Positions 26,901-41,900 of a DNA stretch of 64,000 nt are shown one piece after another. Origin of the DNA: Candidatus Colwellia aromaticivorans (GTDB lineage Bacteria > Pseudomonadota > Gammaproteobacteria > Enterobacterales > Alteromonadaceae); contig NZ_QOLD01000014.1 in the NCBI RefSeq assembly GCF_003333305.1, positions 1-64,000 on the forward strand, given 5' to 3'. Under the pieces are notes generated by a model. It had not been told where the DNA came from and did no database searches. It saw only the letters and a list, made by a program, of their open reading frames with translations. Positions within the stretch are counted from its first letter, which is position 1, and the number at the start of each line of letters is the position of its first letter. Both the position numbers and the translations under genes were made by a program.

Positions 26901-29900
26901 GGTCAAACTCAAATTACTACTGCCGCGGCAGCAGACTCTAAAGCAGAAGGAGATGGCTCTGCGGTTGATGGTAGTAACAGTGTCGGCATTGGTGTTGCGG
27001 TAGCCGTGAACAGCTTAAACCAAAGTAATACCGCGACTGCTCGACACATTACCAGTAACGGGGGGTTGACGGTCAGTGCCACGCAAATTGAAGATGAGAT
27101 TAATGATACCGGCGCTACAGCTACCTCAGGTGCGGGTGCCGCTAATGTCGGTGTAGCTGGCTCAGTGGCGGTGAATGTGGTGAACAATCGGGCAGCGGCG
27201 ACTTATGCCGATGGCACAGTTAGCTCAGGTGACGTGATTATCAAGGCTTCTAACGATGCCAGTAGTACCACCAAAGCGGGAGCAAGTATTGAAGGAGAAG
27301 GTGACAGTGTTGGCGTGGGTGCTGGCATTGCCATTGATGTTGGGGTGAATGACACCTTAGCGTTAATTGCTTCAGATGCAGATATTACCGGCTCTGACTC
27401 GGTAGTGGTGGATGCAGACTCTACCTTTGCTGCTGATTTAAAAGGTGAAGCAGGTCAAGGTGAAGGTGCAGATGGCGGCTCGGTGGGGGTAAATGCCACG
27501 GTAGCCGTGGGTGTGTACAGTAATAATACTCAAGCTGAGATTGCAGCTGCTGATACTACGTTGTTATCTGCTGGTGCTGTCCACGTGGGCGCAAGCAACA
27601 CCAATACCATTGCGGTTGAAACCAATGCTGAAGCGGCAGGTAGTACTGCGGCAGTTGGTGCGTCAATTGCAATTGGCGTTTCGAATACCGATACCCAAGC
27701 AATGATCAACCGTAATGTCAATGCTAACAGTGTTGAACTTATTGCTAACTCAAGCAGTTCAAATGTGACCAAAGCGAAAGCGGGTGCCTCAGGTGCCAAG
27801 GCAAAAGAGGAAGAAGAATCTTCAACTACAGCCGATGAAGAACCTAGCGTAAATAAGGATGTGGATAGTTGGCAAACGTTTGCCAGCGATAAGGATGACT
27901 CTGGTTCAACTTCTGATACAGAAACTGAGAAAGCAGATGCCAGTAGTTCAGAAGGTCAAGTGAGTGTTGCTGCAGCGGTTGCTGTTGCGGTAACCGATAT
28001 CGACACCGTAGCAAAAATTAATAAAGGCGTAATAATCACCGCCACCAATGATATTTCTGTTTCTTCGTTGGCAAATACTGATGCTAAGGCCGTTGCTGAT
28101 GGTAGTGCAGTTGGAGGAGATATTGGTGTCGGTGTTGGTGTCGGCATTAACGTGGCTAATAACAATAATCTTGCGCTAATTGATCAAGGAGCAGATGTGC
28201 AAGGTGGCAATATATCTGTCTCTGCTTTGATGAAAGAAAATACCGTTGAAGGAGAAGATGACCCCGATAATACCAATACGTTTGTTGCTGATGCTACCTC
28301 TGGTGCTGGTGCTGCAAAAGTGGGCGTTGCTGGATCTTTGGCGCTAAATGTTGTCACTAATCATTCGCGTGCCTATATTGCAGGGGATGAAGGTAATGGT
28401 GTTGCCGCGAGGGTTTATAGTCAAGGTGTCCTTGGTGTTACTGCAAGCAATAATGCCAGTCATGTCACTACTGCCAAGGCTTCGGCGACAGGAAGTAGTG
28501 ATGACAGTTCAGATAGTTCAAGCGGTAGCAATAATACCGGTGCTGAAAGTGGTAAGAGTGTCGGTATTGGTGCTTCCGTTAGTATTAATACTTTCACCAA
28601 TAAAACCCAGTCTGAAATAGGAAATGGTGTCACTATTGGTGGTGAACGTTCTAATGTTGCTATCGAAGCTGGTTCATTGTCGATGGCTGCGACTTCTAAA
28701 TATCAATCACAAACCAAAACTGAAGCAGGGGCTGAAGGCGAAGAAGGTGCTGATCCTGCTAACGATATTGCCATTGATGCCGCGGTTGCCCTAGTTGTTG
28801 CTGATAATGAAACTACTGTTGCCGTTGGAGAAACTAATAACTCATCTGGATACTCTGGTGACATAAATTTAACGGCAACGAGTGAACAAAGTAATACTAC
28901 TGAAGCAGATGGCGATACTGCTGGCAGTTCAGTTGCTATTGGTGCTGTCGTTGCGGCTAATCTGGCTACATCTGTCACGGGTGTAACAATTAATGGCGAT
29001 CTGAAAACTTCAGCGGGTGCTATTAACTTAACCGCTTCATCTACCTCAGCCGATAAGGCACTCGCGAAAGCTTCTGCTAAAGGGGCTTCTAAGAAAAAAG
29101 TTCAAGACAAATATGGTGCTACCGAAGAAGAAGTTGACTCAGGTGATTTTGGTAATGGCGCAGACGATAACAAAGCCACCAGTACCGCAGTGTTGTCAGA
29201 TAATGCCAGTGCAATGGAACAATCTGATACCGGTAATAATGAAGCAGATAATAAAAGTGGCGATAAGGGCAAATGGAATGTATCGGTTGCCGCTGCCGTG
29301 GGAGTTAATGTTGTAAATAATGAGACCAGCGTTAAGGTTGCTTCTGATAAAGCACTTGCGGCTGATAGCTCTATAAATGTTAGCGCCACTAGCGACAGTA
29401 ATTATATGACCCTAGGATCGGGTGAAGCAGTTGCTAACACGGGTGAAGGTGGTGGTATCGGTATTGGCATTGGTGTGGCAGTTACGGTGACAGACAATGA
29501 TACACTTGCTGAGGTTGCCTCGATTGACAATGCGGCTGATGTCACCATTGCCGCCAATTCTAAGCAGAATATGCATGATGATTTTATTAAGGAATTAACC
29601 TCAGAAGCGATTGCTGGAGCCAGCGCTGACAAAGTGGGAGTTGCAGGTGCTGTGGCGACGGTGGTCACTAATAATAATACTCAGGCTAATATTCTTGATC
29701 AAGCCATCATTGGTGATATCAATGCTTTAAATGTGACTTCAGATGATCAAAGTAAAATATCTTCTAGAGCCATTGCTTGGGTTGACCCAGCCAAAAAAAC
29801 TACCGCTGGCGTAGGTGCTAGTGCGGCAATTTTAGTTTCTAAAAATAAAAATATTGCCCGAATTGGGGATGGCGTTAGCATTGATTCTGCTCACTCGATT

Positions 29901-32900
29901 AATGTTGCAGCGACCAACCATCGAGTAACGCCTGAAACCGTTGGCCTTAATTTTGATGACATCATTAACTTTAATGATGTCCTTGATTCTGCTTTATTAG
30001 CAGGACGAACTACTGCGTCAAACGACGATAGTGAAAATACCGGTACCGAGCCTGAAGTAGACCCTAAAATGGGTGGGCCATCATTAATTTTTGATGAGCT
30101 GAAATCTCAAGCAACTGATGCTAAACACGCGCTTGAAGATTATATTCGTTCCCACAATTATTACACTGAAGCCGCTGCAGGCTCAGCTTCTACCAGTGGT
30201 TCTGCCAAGTACGGCGTAGCCGGTTCTTTTGCAGTTACTGTGTTACAAAACCAAACTGAAGCATCAATAGGAAATGCCACCATTAATAATGTTGCTGGCA
30301 ATGTTGATGTTAGTGCAGAAACCGATACCGATATTGCTGGTTTTACTGGCTCAGTTGTTAAAGCGGGCAGTGTTGGCGTTGGAGTTTCAGCGACAACCTT
30401 AGTGAATTTAGATTCAACCCAAGCCCTGGTTGGCAATAATGATGGTGTTGGAGTGCTCGCACTTGGCTCAGTGGATGTCGCTAATAACATTGGGGGCTTA
30501 AACGTAAATGCATCATCTGATCAGGATATTTTAGGGATAGGCGTTAGTGCTGCTGCGGCAAGTAGTTCGTCTGACTCTGAAGGAGGTGGGGGTGTTGCTG
30601 TTAGTGGAGTGTTAACTACTGCGGTATTAATCAATGAAGTTAAAGCTCAAATTGCTAATGATGCCAAGGTTTATTCTACAGGCGGTGTTGATATAAGTGC
30701 TGAAGGGCTCACCGATATTGTTACTGTGGTAGGTGGCATTAGTTTAGCGGATAAAGTTGGTGTTGGTGCATCTATTGGAACGAGTGTTATCTCGGGGCAA
30801 ACCCACGCGCTTATCGGTGATAGAGCAAATGTGCTAGCTACTGATTCTGTCAATGTAGCGGCAACGGCGCAAGAAGATATTATTTCGATTGTTGTGGGTG
30901 CTGGCGCTTCTAAAAAAGTGGGAGTAGCAGGTTCAGTTGCAACCAATATCATTGCTGCTTCAACCACCGCAACCATAGGCCAGAATGCTATAGTTACTCA
31001 AACCGATGCCCGTAACGCTGAAGGTGAAGTCAACACTATTTCAATTAAAGCCACTGATAATTCTAACTTATTTAGTTTAGCTGGTGGTGGTGCTATTGGC
31101 GGTAAAGCAGGTGTGGGTGCAGCGGCGGATGTTGCTGTATTCAGTAAAAATACCGTTGCAGAGAGTAAATCTGGCTCAGTACTTAGTGCTGAAGGTAATG
31201 TTGAAGTAACCGCTAAAAGCAAAGATGATATTGCATCGTTAACGGGTGCAGGGGCTGCATCATCTTCAGGTGCGGCAGTTGCTGGTGTGGCTTCAGTTAA
31301 GGTTGTTGTTAATACCACTCATGCCTTGCTTAACTCCCAAAGCGTTAATGCCACAGGTAATGTTGATCTTTTAGCTCAGTCTGATACTGACTTGAATATT
31401 TATGATGGCACCATCGCTATTAGCGGCGGTAGTGCGGGTGTTGGTGGTGCTGTTGCGGTTAATACTTTAGTTAAAGATACAGCGGCCAGAGTGGGTGCGG
31501 GTGTTGATATTACTACGCGAGGCGATTTAAGTGATTCACAAGTTTATAGTGGCGATGTCGATCGTTCAGGTTTTACCCAAATTGGCACCATTGATCGTCC
31601 CGACAGTGACGACAAAGATCCTATTGCGGTTAGCTCTGGTGAATTAACGGATGCTGAAAAACAAACTATTGCCCATCGTGGCTTATCGGTTACCGCATTT
31701 AGTACAGAAGATATTGAAACTATTGGCATTAGTGCATCTGCAAGTAAAAGCGTTGCTGTCGCTGGTAACTTATCTGTCGATGTGATTACCAATACCACAG
31801 ATGCGGCTATTGGCGCAGATGCAAGGGTTAATGCTTCAGGTGTTGATCCCGCTAATAATAGTGCTTCAGTATTTGTGCAATCTTTTGATTATACTGATTT
31901 AAATTCCATGTTAGGTAGTGGCGCAGTAGGAGTAAGTTCTGCGGGAGTTGGCGCTGCAGGTGATGTTTCAGTGATCAGTAAAACTACAACCGCGCATATT
32001 GATGCTCGTGCTGATATTGACGCAGAGCAAGACGTGGTGATCCGTGCGGGAGCTGAATCAGATATTGACTCTGTTGCTGCCGCGGTAGGAGTTGGTAGCA
32101 CTGCTGGTGTATCAGGTAGCGCAAGTGTGTTGGTGATCAATAATGAAACTCGTGCTTACAGCGAAACTAATCTCGATAACCGGACAACAACCATAGATGC
32201 TGGGCGTGATTTTATTGTTGAGGCACAAGATAACACTAACTTATTTGTATTTAATACCGCATTAGCTGCGGGTAGTACTGCTGGTGTTGGTGGCTCAGCT
32301 GGCATAGTAGTGATGACTAGCCAAACTGAGGCCAAATTAGGTCGAGGAACCGTTAGTAATACTAATCAGCGTACGGTTATCAGTGCCGATTCTCGGGAAA
32401 AAATCATCGGTATTGCCATGGGAGCTGCAGGTGGTGGTACTGCTGGTGTTTCTGGTCAATTGGCTGTACATGTACTCGCATCAGACACTAAGGCTATAGT
32501 TGAAGATAACGTTACTATTAACAAAGAATCATGGGTAGATGCGGCGGCCGAAGAGCAGCAATCTGTTGCCGTGTTGGCTAATAATAATATTGAGCTGTTA
32601 TCTATTTCAGGTACCATTTCTCTTGGTGGTACAGCTGGGGTTGGCGGGGCATTAACTGCTGATGTGGTACAAAACCATGTACGGGCATCGGTAGGTGATT
32701 CCGAAATTTATGCTGGTTCAATTGGCAATGGTAATGTCGATTTAGGGAATGGTGTGTTTGTTGAAGATGGAGTATCAGTACGCGCCACTTCAGAAAAAGA
32801 TCTAACGGCGGTATCAATAGCAGGTAGCGCTGGTGGCACTGCTGGAGTGGCGGGTGCTGCATCAATATTAATTGTCGGCTCTGACTTTGATGAGCAGGAT

Positions 32901-35900
32901 AATTCCAGTGATAGCTTCGGCGGCGATATGGAAACATTTTCCAGTACCGGTGATGATGCCGATGAATCTTCACAGTTTGCTGTTGCTGACAGTGGTTCAG
33001 AAAGTCGAACCGGCGATACCTTAGGCGCGCAAGGAGATGTTGAAGTATCATCGGGTGTCACAGTGTCACAATTTGTTGATGATAATTCGCAAACATCCGG
33101 ATCTGAATATTTCTCCTTAGACAGTGCTAGTGGTGTAACTGGGGATACTGTTGCGGTTGTTGCCTCTGGCGCGAAAATTCAAACTAAAGGCGATCTTGAA
33201 ATTAGCGCCAATGACGATACTAGTATAAATGTTGTCGGTGGATCGATTGCTGTAGGTGGTACTGCAGGTGTAGGAGGCTCAGGTGCTTTAGTCTTACTTA
33301 ACCAAGGTACACGAGCACTTGTTCAAGACGATGATATTAATGCTGTGGAGCTAGATGCTGCACGGGAACTTAATATTAATGCACAAGCTTATAGTAAAAT
33401 TTTTGATGTCACTGCTACGGTCTCTGCAGCGGGTGCGGCGGCGGTTTCTGGTTCACTGTTATTAAATGTGGTTGACTCACGCGTAGAAGCGAGTATCGGT
33501 GATAACGCATTAATTAATCAAGATAATTTACTTGTAGCAGATAACAACCAGTCGGTTATTCTCGATGCTAATAATAGTATTAATTTGGTTGCTACTACTG
33601 CGAATGCTTCAGGATCAGGAACGGCTGCAGTTGGTGGTGTTGCTTTGGTGAATGTGATCAACAGTAGAACCAACGCTACCATTGGCAATTCTGCACAAAT
33701 TAAAGCCATGCGTGATGTTAAAGTGATTGCAGATGGCTCAGAGCAAGTGATTGCCAATGGCGCAAGCGCTGCTATTAGCGGTGTTGCTGGCGTCGGTGGT
33801 GTCATTAATGTCAATACCATTAATACCAGCACTCAAGCGAAAATTAACGCTGGTGCAGTTGTAGATTCTGATGGCAATATTTTGCTGGCATCAGAAGATG
33901 ATACTTCGTTGATTGCCAACTCATGGGGGGTTGCCATCGGTATTGGTGGCGCTGGTGTTGGTGGTTCATTTGGCGTGAACACCATCATTAAAAATACCAG
34001 CGCGGTTATTGAAGAAGGCGCTACCGTTAATGCCCGTGGTAATAATGCGGCAATGATTGATGTATATACAGGAAAACTGGTTAATCCAAACACTGGGGAT
34101 AATTTGGTTGATGGTTTGATTAGCCGCATTGAAGGCGGTGAAGATGATGATCCACAAGAGTCAGGTAGCAGTGGCCCTAGTGAAGAACAGTCTCAAGGTC
34201 AGGCCGATAAATGGCAAGGTGTTGTTGATGAAAGTGGTGCCAATAAAGGTGAAGATGACTTAACCCTGGTTGACACCCCTTCTTTAAATAATAACAGTAA
34301 ACAATCTGAAATGATCAAAGGTTTAGCCGTTATTGCTTCTTCAACTGAAGATATTATTTCTTCCAATGCCAGTGCTGCGGGTGGTTTATACGCAGGTGTT
34401 AGCGGCTCAGGACAAGTACTAACGGTGGAAACAAAGACTGATGCCACGGTTGAAAAAGGTGTCACGGTTGATACTGCTGATTTACGTTTGAGCGCAGCAG
34501 ATCACACCAGCAGTTTATCACTGAGTGGCGGTCTTGCTATCTCTGGTGTGGCGGGCGTTGGTGGTGCTGTTGCTAACGGTAACTTTATTAAAAATACCCA
34601 AGCGACTTTAGGAACTAATGCTGAAGCTGGCAATGGAGTTAATGTAACTGCCAGTGGTGATGTAATTGTTACTGCAGATGGGTCAGAAGATATTGATGAG
34701 ATTTTAGTTAATGTTGCTGGTGCTGGTATTGCTGGTGTTGGTGGTGGTATTGGCGTGCATGTGGTGGTGAGTGATACTACTGCTGAGGTGGGTAACAATG
34801 GCGTTATTGCAGCAGATAGCGACCTAAATATTCGCGCCAATAGTCATACCGAAATTGATGCACTAAACGGTAACCTTTCTTTGGCGGGTATTGCTGCAGT
34901 GGGTGCGGCTATTGGTACTAATGTGGTTGCCAATCGCACAATGGCTCGTATTGGTGACGGTGCTACTACCGATGCTGATGATATTACTGAAGTGACAGCA
35001 AATTCTGTCTCAGATATTCGCACTATCACAGTGGCAGCCTCTGGTGGTGCGGTAGGTGTTGCTGGAGGTATTCAAGTTAATGTGATTGATACCACCGCCC
35101 AGGCTTCTATCGGTTTAGGTGCATTTATTAACTCCTTAACTAGCGGCAATGTTGGTCAATCTGTTATGGTGAATGCTACAGATAGTTCAACCATTGATTC
35201 TGATACCGGAGCCATTGCGTTAGGTGCAGTAGGCGTTGGCGGTGCGGTCAGTGTAGATATTTTACGTAATTCAGCGCTAGCTAAAGTGGGAGAAGATGCT
35301 GATATTATCGCAAACAACAGCATTAATATTGCTGCGACCACGGTTAAAAATCTTGACTCAAAGGCCGTATCAGCAGCTGCAGGTGGTTTTGGAATGTCTG
35401 GATCTATTGCTGTGGCGGCAGTCGGTGGCGATCTTAATGATGATGCTTATAAAGAAATTAACGGTGAAGATGCCAATGGTGATCAAAACTCTGACAGTGG
35501 CTCTGTTAACAAAGCAGGTACTTCATCAAGTGTAAATCCATTAGCCTCTGATGATGAAAATTCACAGCTAAATGATTTCAGTAGTACCGCAAGCTTGGCA
35601 GATGATGTTGATGAACGAAATACCGAGCGTGAAACTGACTATGGCGTAAGTGATGATGTAGCATCTTCGGCGGATCCTCGCTCTGGTACTCTCGCCGATA
35701 TTGGCAATGGTGCAACACTCAAAGCAGGTGGTAACTTAAATGTTATTGCCACAGACACCACTAATACTAACTTGTTAACAGGGGCAATAGGCGTTGGTGG
35801 CGTTGCCGGTGCAGGAGCTGCTTCTATCACTGTGATTGGTAATAATACCAAAGCAAGAGTTGGCGGTAATACTACGTTAGATTCAGGCGCTCAGCTTAGT

Positions 35901-38900
35901 GTCAGTGCGATTAATAATAAAACTTTAAATGCTACTGCTGCTTCAGGAGCGGTAAGTGGTGCTGGCTCTATTGCTGGCTCAATTGGGGTAACAGTTGATT
36001 CATCTCAAGCGCTTGCTCAAATTGAAAGTGGTGCAAATATTAACCAAGATCTTAGCACACAAGCATTAATCACTGAGCAAAATGTGGCTGTTAATGCGAT
36101 TAATAATGCCAATATTGATGTTAAAACGGGTGCTATTTCAGCGTCCTTTGGTGCAGGCATTGGCGGCACCCTCAATGTGGTTACCACCAGTCAAACTACC
36201 CAAGCGCTAATTGATGTTGGCGCTACAGGCCGAGTATCCGCTGAAGGTTTGATAAAAGTAGATGCTGATAGTAATGCTATTTCAACTGCTCAATCAGCGG
36301 TAGGTGCTGGTGGTTTTACGGCAGGTATAGCTGGCGGTGCGGTCACCTTATCGGATAGCAGCACTACTTCAGCTTTAATTGGTGCAGGCTCAATTATTGA
36401 TGGGGTTGATGGCGACGATAACGAAGAAGTGAAAGTGACCGCTGATTCAACGCGCACCGCAACAGCCGATACTAAAGGTGCTGCTATTGGCGCTATTGGT
36501 GTTGGTGGCTCAGCAGCAACAGTGGAAATGAACGGCTTTACTACAGCGTCAATCGCAGATAATACTAAACTTGGTATTAACAATGCTATTGGCAGTCTTG
36601 AGGTTAAAGCAAATGCTGTGGAAACAGCTACTGCGAAAGCTATTGCATTATCTGCAGGGATTATCTCTGGCGCAGGTGGTGTGGCAACCACCGAAATTAA
36701 TTCAACTGTTTCAGCTTTAACAGGGGATAATTCCATTATTGTTGCTGACGGCGCTGTTGCAATTACAGCTCAGGCAACTCCTAAAGCGCTAAGTAGATCT
36801 ACGGCGGGTAGTTTTGGTGGGGCGACCGTGGGAGCGTCAATCGCCGATGTTGACGTTGCGCCTACTGTATCAACCTCAGTTAATGGCAGTCATATCAATG
36901 CGGACTCTTTGCTTGTTTCTGCCAAAGTGCTTAATAATGGAAGAACTGCAGATGGCTACGCTGAAGCGGCATCGGGTGGTTTATTACTGGGAGCCAACGC
37001 CACAGTTGCCAACACTTCTGTAACAGGAAAAGCATTAACCACATTAGGTCTTGGTACATGGTTAAATATTGTTGGAGATACCAGTATCGTCTCACAGCAT
37101 AACAGTGATCAGTATGCAGAAACTAAAAGTTTTGCTGCGGGCCTTGCTGCATTGGGTGGGGCATTCTCTACTGGGGAAGCTGATACCATTAGCACTATCA
37201 ATGTCGCTGATGGTAGCACTATTGCTGCTGGCTCATTAATCCTTAATGCTAATGGTAATGATAAAAATCTTGTTAAGGCTAAATCGGGCAGTGGTGGCGC
37301 AGTAGCAGGTGCAGCCGCTGTGACAGACACAGACAATACCAGTATCACCAGTGTTTCAGTGGGTGATGGCACAATTACTTCAGATAATATCGACATAGAT
37401 GCAACACATACTGCTCGTTTTGATCATTCTGCCGATAGCACTAGCGGTGGTTTATTAGGTGCAAGTGGCGCTGTTGCAGATAATACCGTAGATGCATTAG
37501 TGACAGTGAGTTTAGCGGGAAATATTGAAGCGGGCATTATTGATGCGCGTACCAGTAATAATGTAAATAAAAATCTACAATCAGGTTATAACATTAACGC
37601 TGGTGCAGGTGGTCTATTAGGTGGCGCGGCAGCTGATAGTCAAACAACAATTCAACAGATGACTTCAACCATCACCCAAGGTGCACAAATCACCTCGGGT
37701 GATCAAGATGATAAAGGGATAACATTTGAAGCTGCAAACAACTTACTTGCCGATGATAGTGCTAAATTAGATTCCGGTGGTGCAATTGCTATCGCGTTAG
37801 CTGATACCTCAGTAGTGGCAAATAATGTTATTGCAGCTATTACTTTTGGCGACCAAACGTCAGTTGAAACCGGAGGTGATTTAATTGCTGCCGCTTATTC
37901 TAATATCAATATTCAGGTAGATACTAAGTCAAGTACTTATGGTTTAGCTGGAGCAGCTCAAGGGGAATCTACGGCAAGGGTAAACGTGAGTAATAGCGTG
38001 AATGTTGCAGGTGCTGATTTACTCTCTGATGGTCAAACCAAGTTATTGGCAGGACGTAGTGCCAATGATCGAGCAAACAGTAATTCTATTTTGGCCTACA
38101 CCGATATTTGGAATAAAACTGCATTTCCAGTAGAAACTAAACCAGAGGCTAATGCTTACCTTTTTCACAATAACGTTGTTGATGTTGATAATGACTCAAC
38201 GGTTAAAGCAGGCGGTAATATTTATTTAGTGGCTGATGAAGGCTCTACTAATGTTAAAGGGCAAGGTACAGGTAAAGACTTATATAGGCAGGCTGCAGAA
38301 GATACCGTTAATTTCTTTGGTGATTTAGTCGGTGCCGATGATGTCTCTTTTGATATTACTGGTGGTACATCCACTAATATATCGATAGAGCAAGTGAATA
38401 ATGACGGCATAGTCAATGCGGGTATTAATAACAAAGAAAAATTCCGCATTGTCCGTAATGAAGACAACAATGATCTCGAATTTTATGAAGGGGATTATGT
38501 TGATGGCATGATGCCTACACTTGTTATTAGAGATACCGCTAATGGTTTGATCGGTATTGATGATAAAGGCAATGAGTTTGCTATTGCAATTGATGGTGAT
38601 GGTAACTACGTGGTAGCACCAAGTAAAGATGGTTTATCTACTACCGTTAAGTTAGATCTTGATTTTAATCCTCTACAAGTAATGTTAGACAGATTGGATG
38701 AAGTTAACAGTTCTTTAGATGATATCTTCTTAAAATCAGGTGGATTAACAGCAGCGCAAGTGATTCAACGAGATACTTTATTTCGAGAAGGGCAAGGTTA
38801 TAAGGCTGACTCTGAGCAGGCGTTAGCTCAGCTAGACAATGTTTATACTTTGGACTCAGACAATGTAGTGACTATTTTTGCTGGGGTTCGTCAGTTACGT

Positions 38901-41900
38901 GGCGCGGTTGTTGCTGCAGATACTGAAGTGGATAATGATCAGAAAATTACCACGTCATTAACCTTGTGGCAAAATCAAAAAGCCGCCTTAGATGCTGAGG
39001 CGCAAGCTTGGTTAGATGGGGACAGCAAAGCCTTGATTGCGGGTGCAAATGCAGATCAGACTGCAGCAGTGGTAGCCGATCTTCATAGTCAGTCTAGCGA
39101 AATTCAAGATAACCTTATTGTTCACGCTGAGGCAATTAACAGTGATTTTACCAGCATAGACACTTGGCGAGCACAAGAGTTAGCAGATCCGGACAATGTT
39201 GATAACAGCTCACTAATTGCTGCTGCCCAAGTGCGAATTACGGCGAATAATATTTTACTCAACAATTTTGATAGCTCCACATTAGCAGCGCGAGAAACCA
39301 CGCTTGTCGCTGAAGAAGCTAACAAGTCGGCTTTATCTGAGCAGGCATTTACTGATCGAGATGACATCACCCCTAACGAGAGTAATATTGATGCCACACT
39401 GCGTCCTTATGTTAATCGGTTAGAGCAAGAGCGAGACTGGATTCAAGGACGGGTTGATGACTATGGTGGGGCAAGTGCTGCCGGTGTTCCGTCATTAACT
39501 TATCAGTCGATTAATTTCACTGATAAATTATTTGCCACTTCAGCTGATATTGTGGTTGATTCAAGAGGGCTTGGTGGTTCCGGCAGTTTAATCGCTAACC
39601 GTGATACTGAGATATCTATTTTAAATAAAACACCGGCATATTTGCAAATTACCGGTGGCGCAGAAATCCCCTTTGATGCCGGTGGTAATATTTATGTTAA
39701 CGATGTCCCTATTCGCTCGGCGACCTTGGGTAACCAAGCTATTGGTGATGGCACCGACAACCCCACCAAGATTAAATTTTTAAATGATTATGCGCCACCG
39801 GGCATGGGGGGCACTTCGTTAGAGCCACCGCAAGGACCTGATCTTATCCTAAGTGAAAATATCAGTAATTTTAACGGCTTGATTCACCTAGAAAGTTTAT
39901 TTGGTGGCGTTACTACCGATGCAGGTGTGCGTATTGACGGTGACACTATCGTTATTCGTGCTGGTCGCGATGTGGTGCTCTCCTATGCGGGCGGCATCAG
40001 GCATATCGCCGGTGATGTTAAATGTGATTTTTCTGCTGCAGCCGATTGTACTCCGGCCAGTGGCATTGTCCCAGGGGTAGTTGCCGGTAATAACGTTTAT
40101 GTTGCTGGTGAATTTATAAATATTAATGGAAAAATTCAAAGTGGTTTGCCTGAGCGCACTATCACTATTAATGGCACTGCCGCTGGTCAATTTGAAAATG
40201 GCGGTTTAGTCAGTAAAGAAGTTGATGAACAAGGGCAAACTTATTTTGAAGTGAGTCCGTTATTTATTGCTGGCGGTTATGTTGATCTTTATGGCCACAT
40301 TATCAGTACCCCTGTTGATAAAACCAACACCGCTGTCGGTGAAATTCAAGTGATGGATGGTTATGGTGATATTGAAGTAATTAATAACACCAGTTTAGAT
40401 GTGCGTATAACCAACATGAGCGCGGGCACAGGTGTTAAAGCAAAAGTACGTATCACAGATCTTGATTTTGACTTGAATCTCGCTGGGCATGACAAGGTTA
40501 GTGAGTATACCTATTATCGAGATAATGCCGCTGGCCAGCGCGTTGATGTAACTACCAGTTATCTGGGTACTACATCGAGTGAATGGAAGTCTGAGACTCA
40601 GAGTAATAACTTAAACTACTCGCCGTTAGCTGGGCAACAATACTCATGGGAAAATATCCGTAAAGATGGTTGGAGTCAAGACCGTGATGTGGTTCGTGAA
40701 ACTTATTTTGTCTTATTTGGTGGTGACGATGTTGAAGTTGATCGCGATACTAAAAGTAAAGTTTTTTCAATCGATCAAGCGCCGATTAAAGATGACTTGG
40801 TGGTGAAAGCTCGACCAGCAGGCACAGTAGCTGATGCTACTAGCAATGGTGCTTATGCCACCAAACAAACAACCACCAACACCACCTCAAGTGGTTGGTC
40901 ACAAGTATCAGGCAGTTACGATAAAGATGAATACGTTGTATATCGTCATGAAGAATGGAAAGAACGCCGCACAGGCACTGATTTTGTCTATGTTAAAAAC
41001 TTTGTTAAAGCGGATCACCCAATTGCTATTAATTTTGTTGGCAATTCAACTGGGTCGATTACCTTAACCTCAGCTGGTGATGGTAATGGTAATTATGGAA
41101 ACATTGATATTGCCGGATCCATTCTCAATCCAACGGGTCTTACCACCATAAATGCAGGTGATGGCGATATAGTTCAATCTAATGCAAGTGCAATACTTTG
41201 GACCAAAGATTTATCACTAAGTGGTCGTAGTATTGGTGAGGCTACAGTGGCACCACAAGCTTTAGGTGCAATTGCATTGGCACTGGCAGATAACAGCGTT
41301 AATAAAGTTTTTGTACCTTTAGAAATAAATCTCGCTGAAGGTGGGCGTTTATTAGATGCCAATGTTGGTGTGGGTGATTTGGTTATTGAAGAGCTTGATG
41401 GTGACTTATTGATTGGTGAAATGAGCGCGACCAACGGCGATGTGTGGTTAAAAGCCAGCGGTGATATTCTCAATGATGAAGCTGCATACCCAACTAAAAA
41501 CAATAAAGTGACCGGTGAACGCGTGACTCTTATTTCACAAGGTGGCGCTGTTGGCACCAGTGATAATGCCATTCGGGTTAACAGTGACGCGAGTGCTGAT
41601 GGCGGCGTTATTGTCAGTGCTGCCACTAACATCAATGTCACTGAAACAGATGGCGATCTTTATCTGGTAAGTGCAACTGCAAGTACTGGTGATGTTAATA
41701 TTAATGTCGCTAATGGAACCTTAGTTGATAACAACAGTGTAGAAACCCGTGATACTCGTACCATAGAACAATTGCTAGGCATATGGGATAGCATGGAGTT
41801 TATCACTGAAACTAGCGAAGATAACGGCGTTAACAGTACTGGTAATGTTAGTGAAGTTTATGATGTCGCAGCGCGAAATGTCACTGCTACCGAAACTCTT

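Noticed and set aside
32602-33051. Minus-strand frame rich in His, Gln and Leu (149 codons)
   Set aside because: Its unusual composition is the shadow of Asp/Ser/Gly-rich linker codons of tpsA in another frame. No domain signal is seen.
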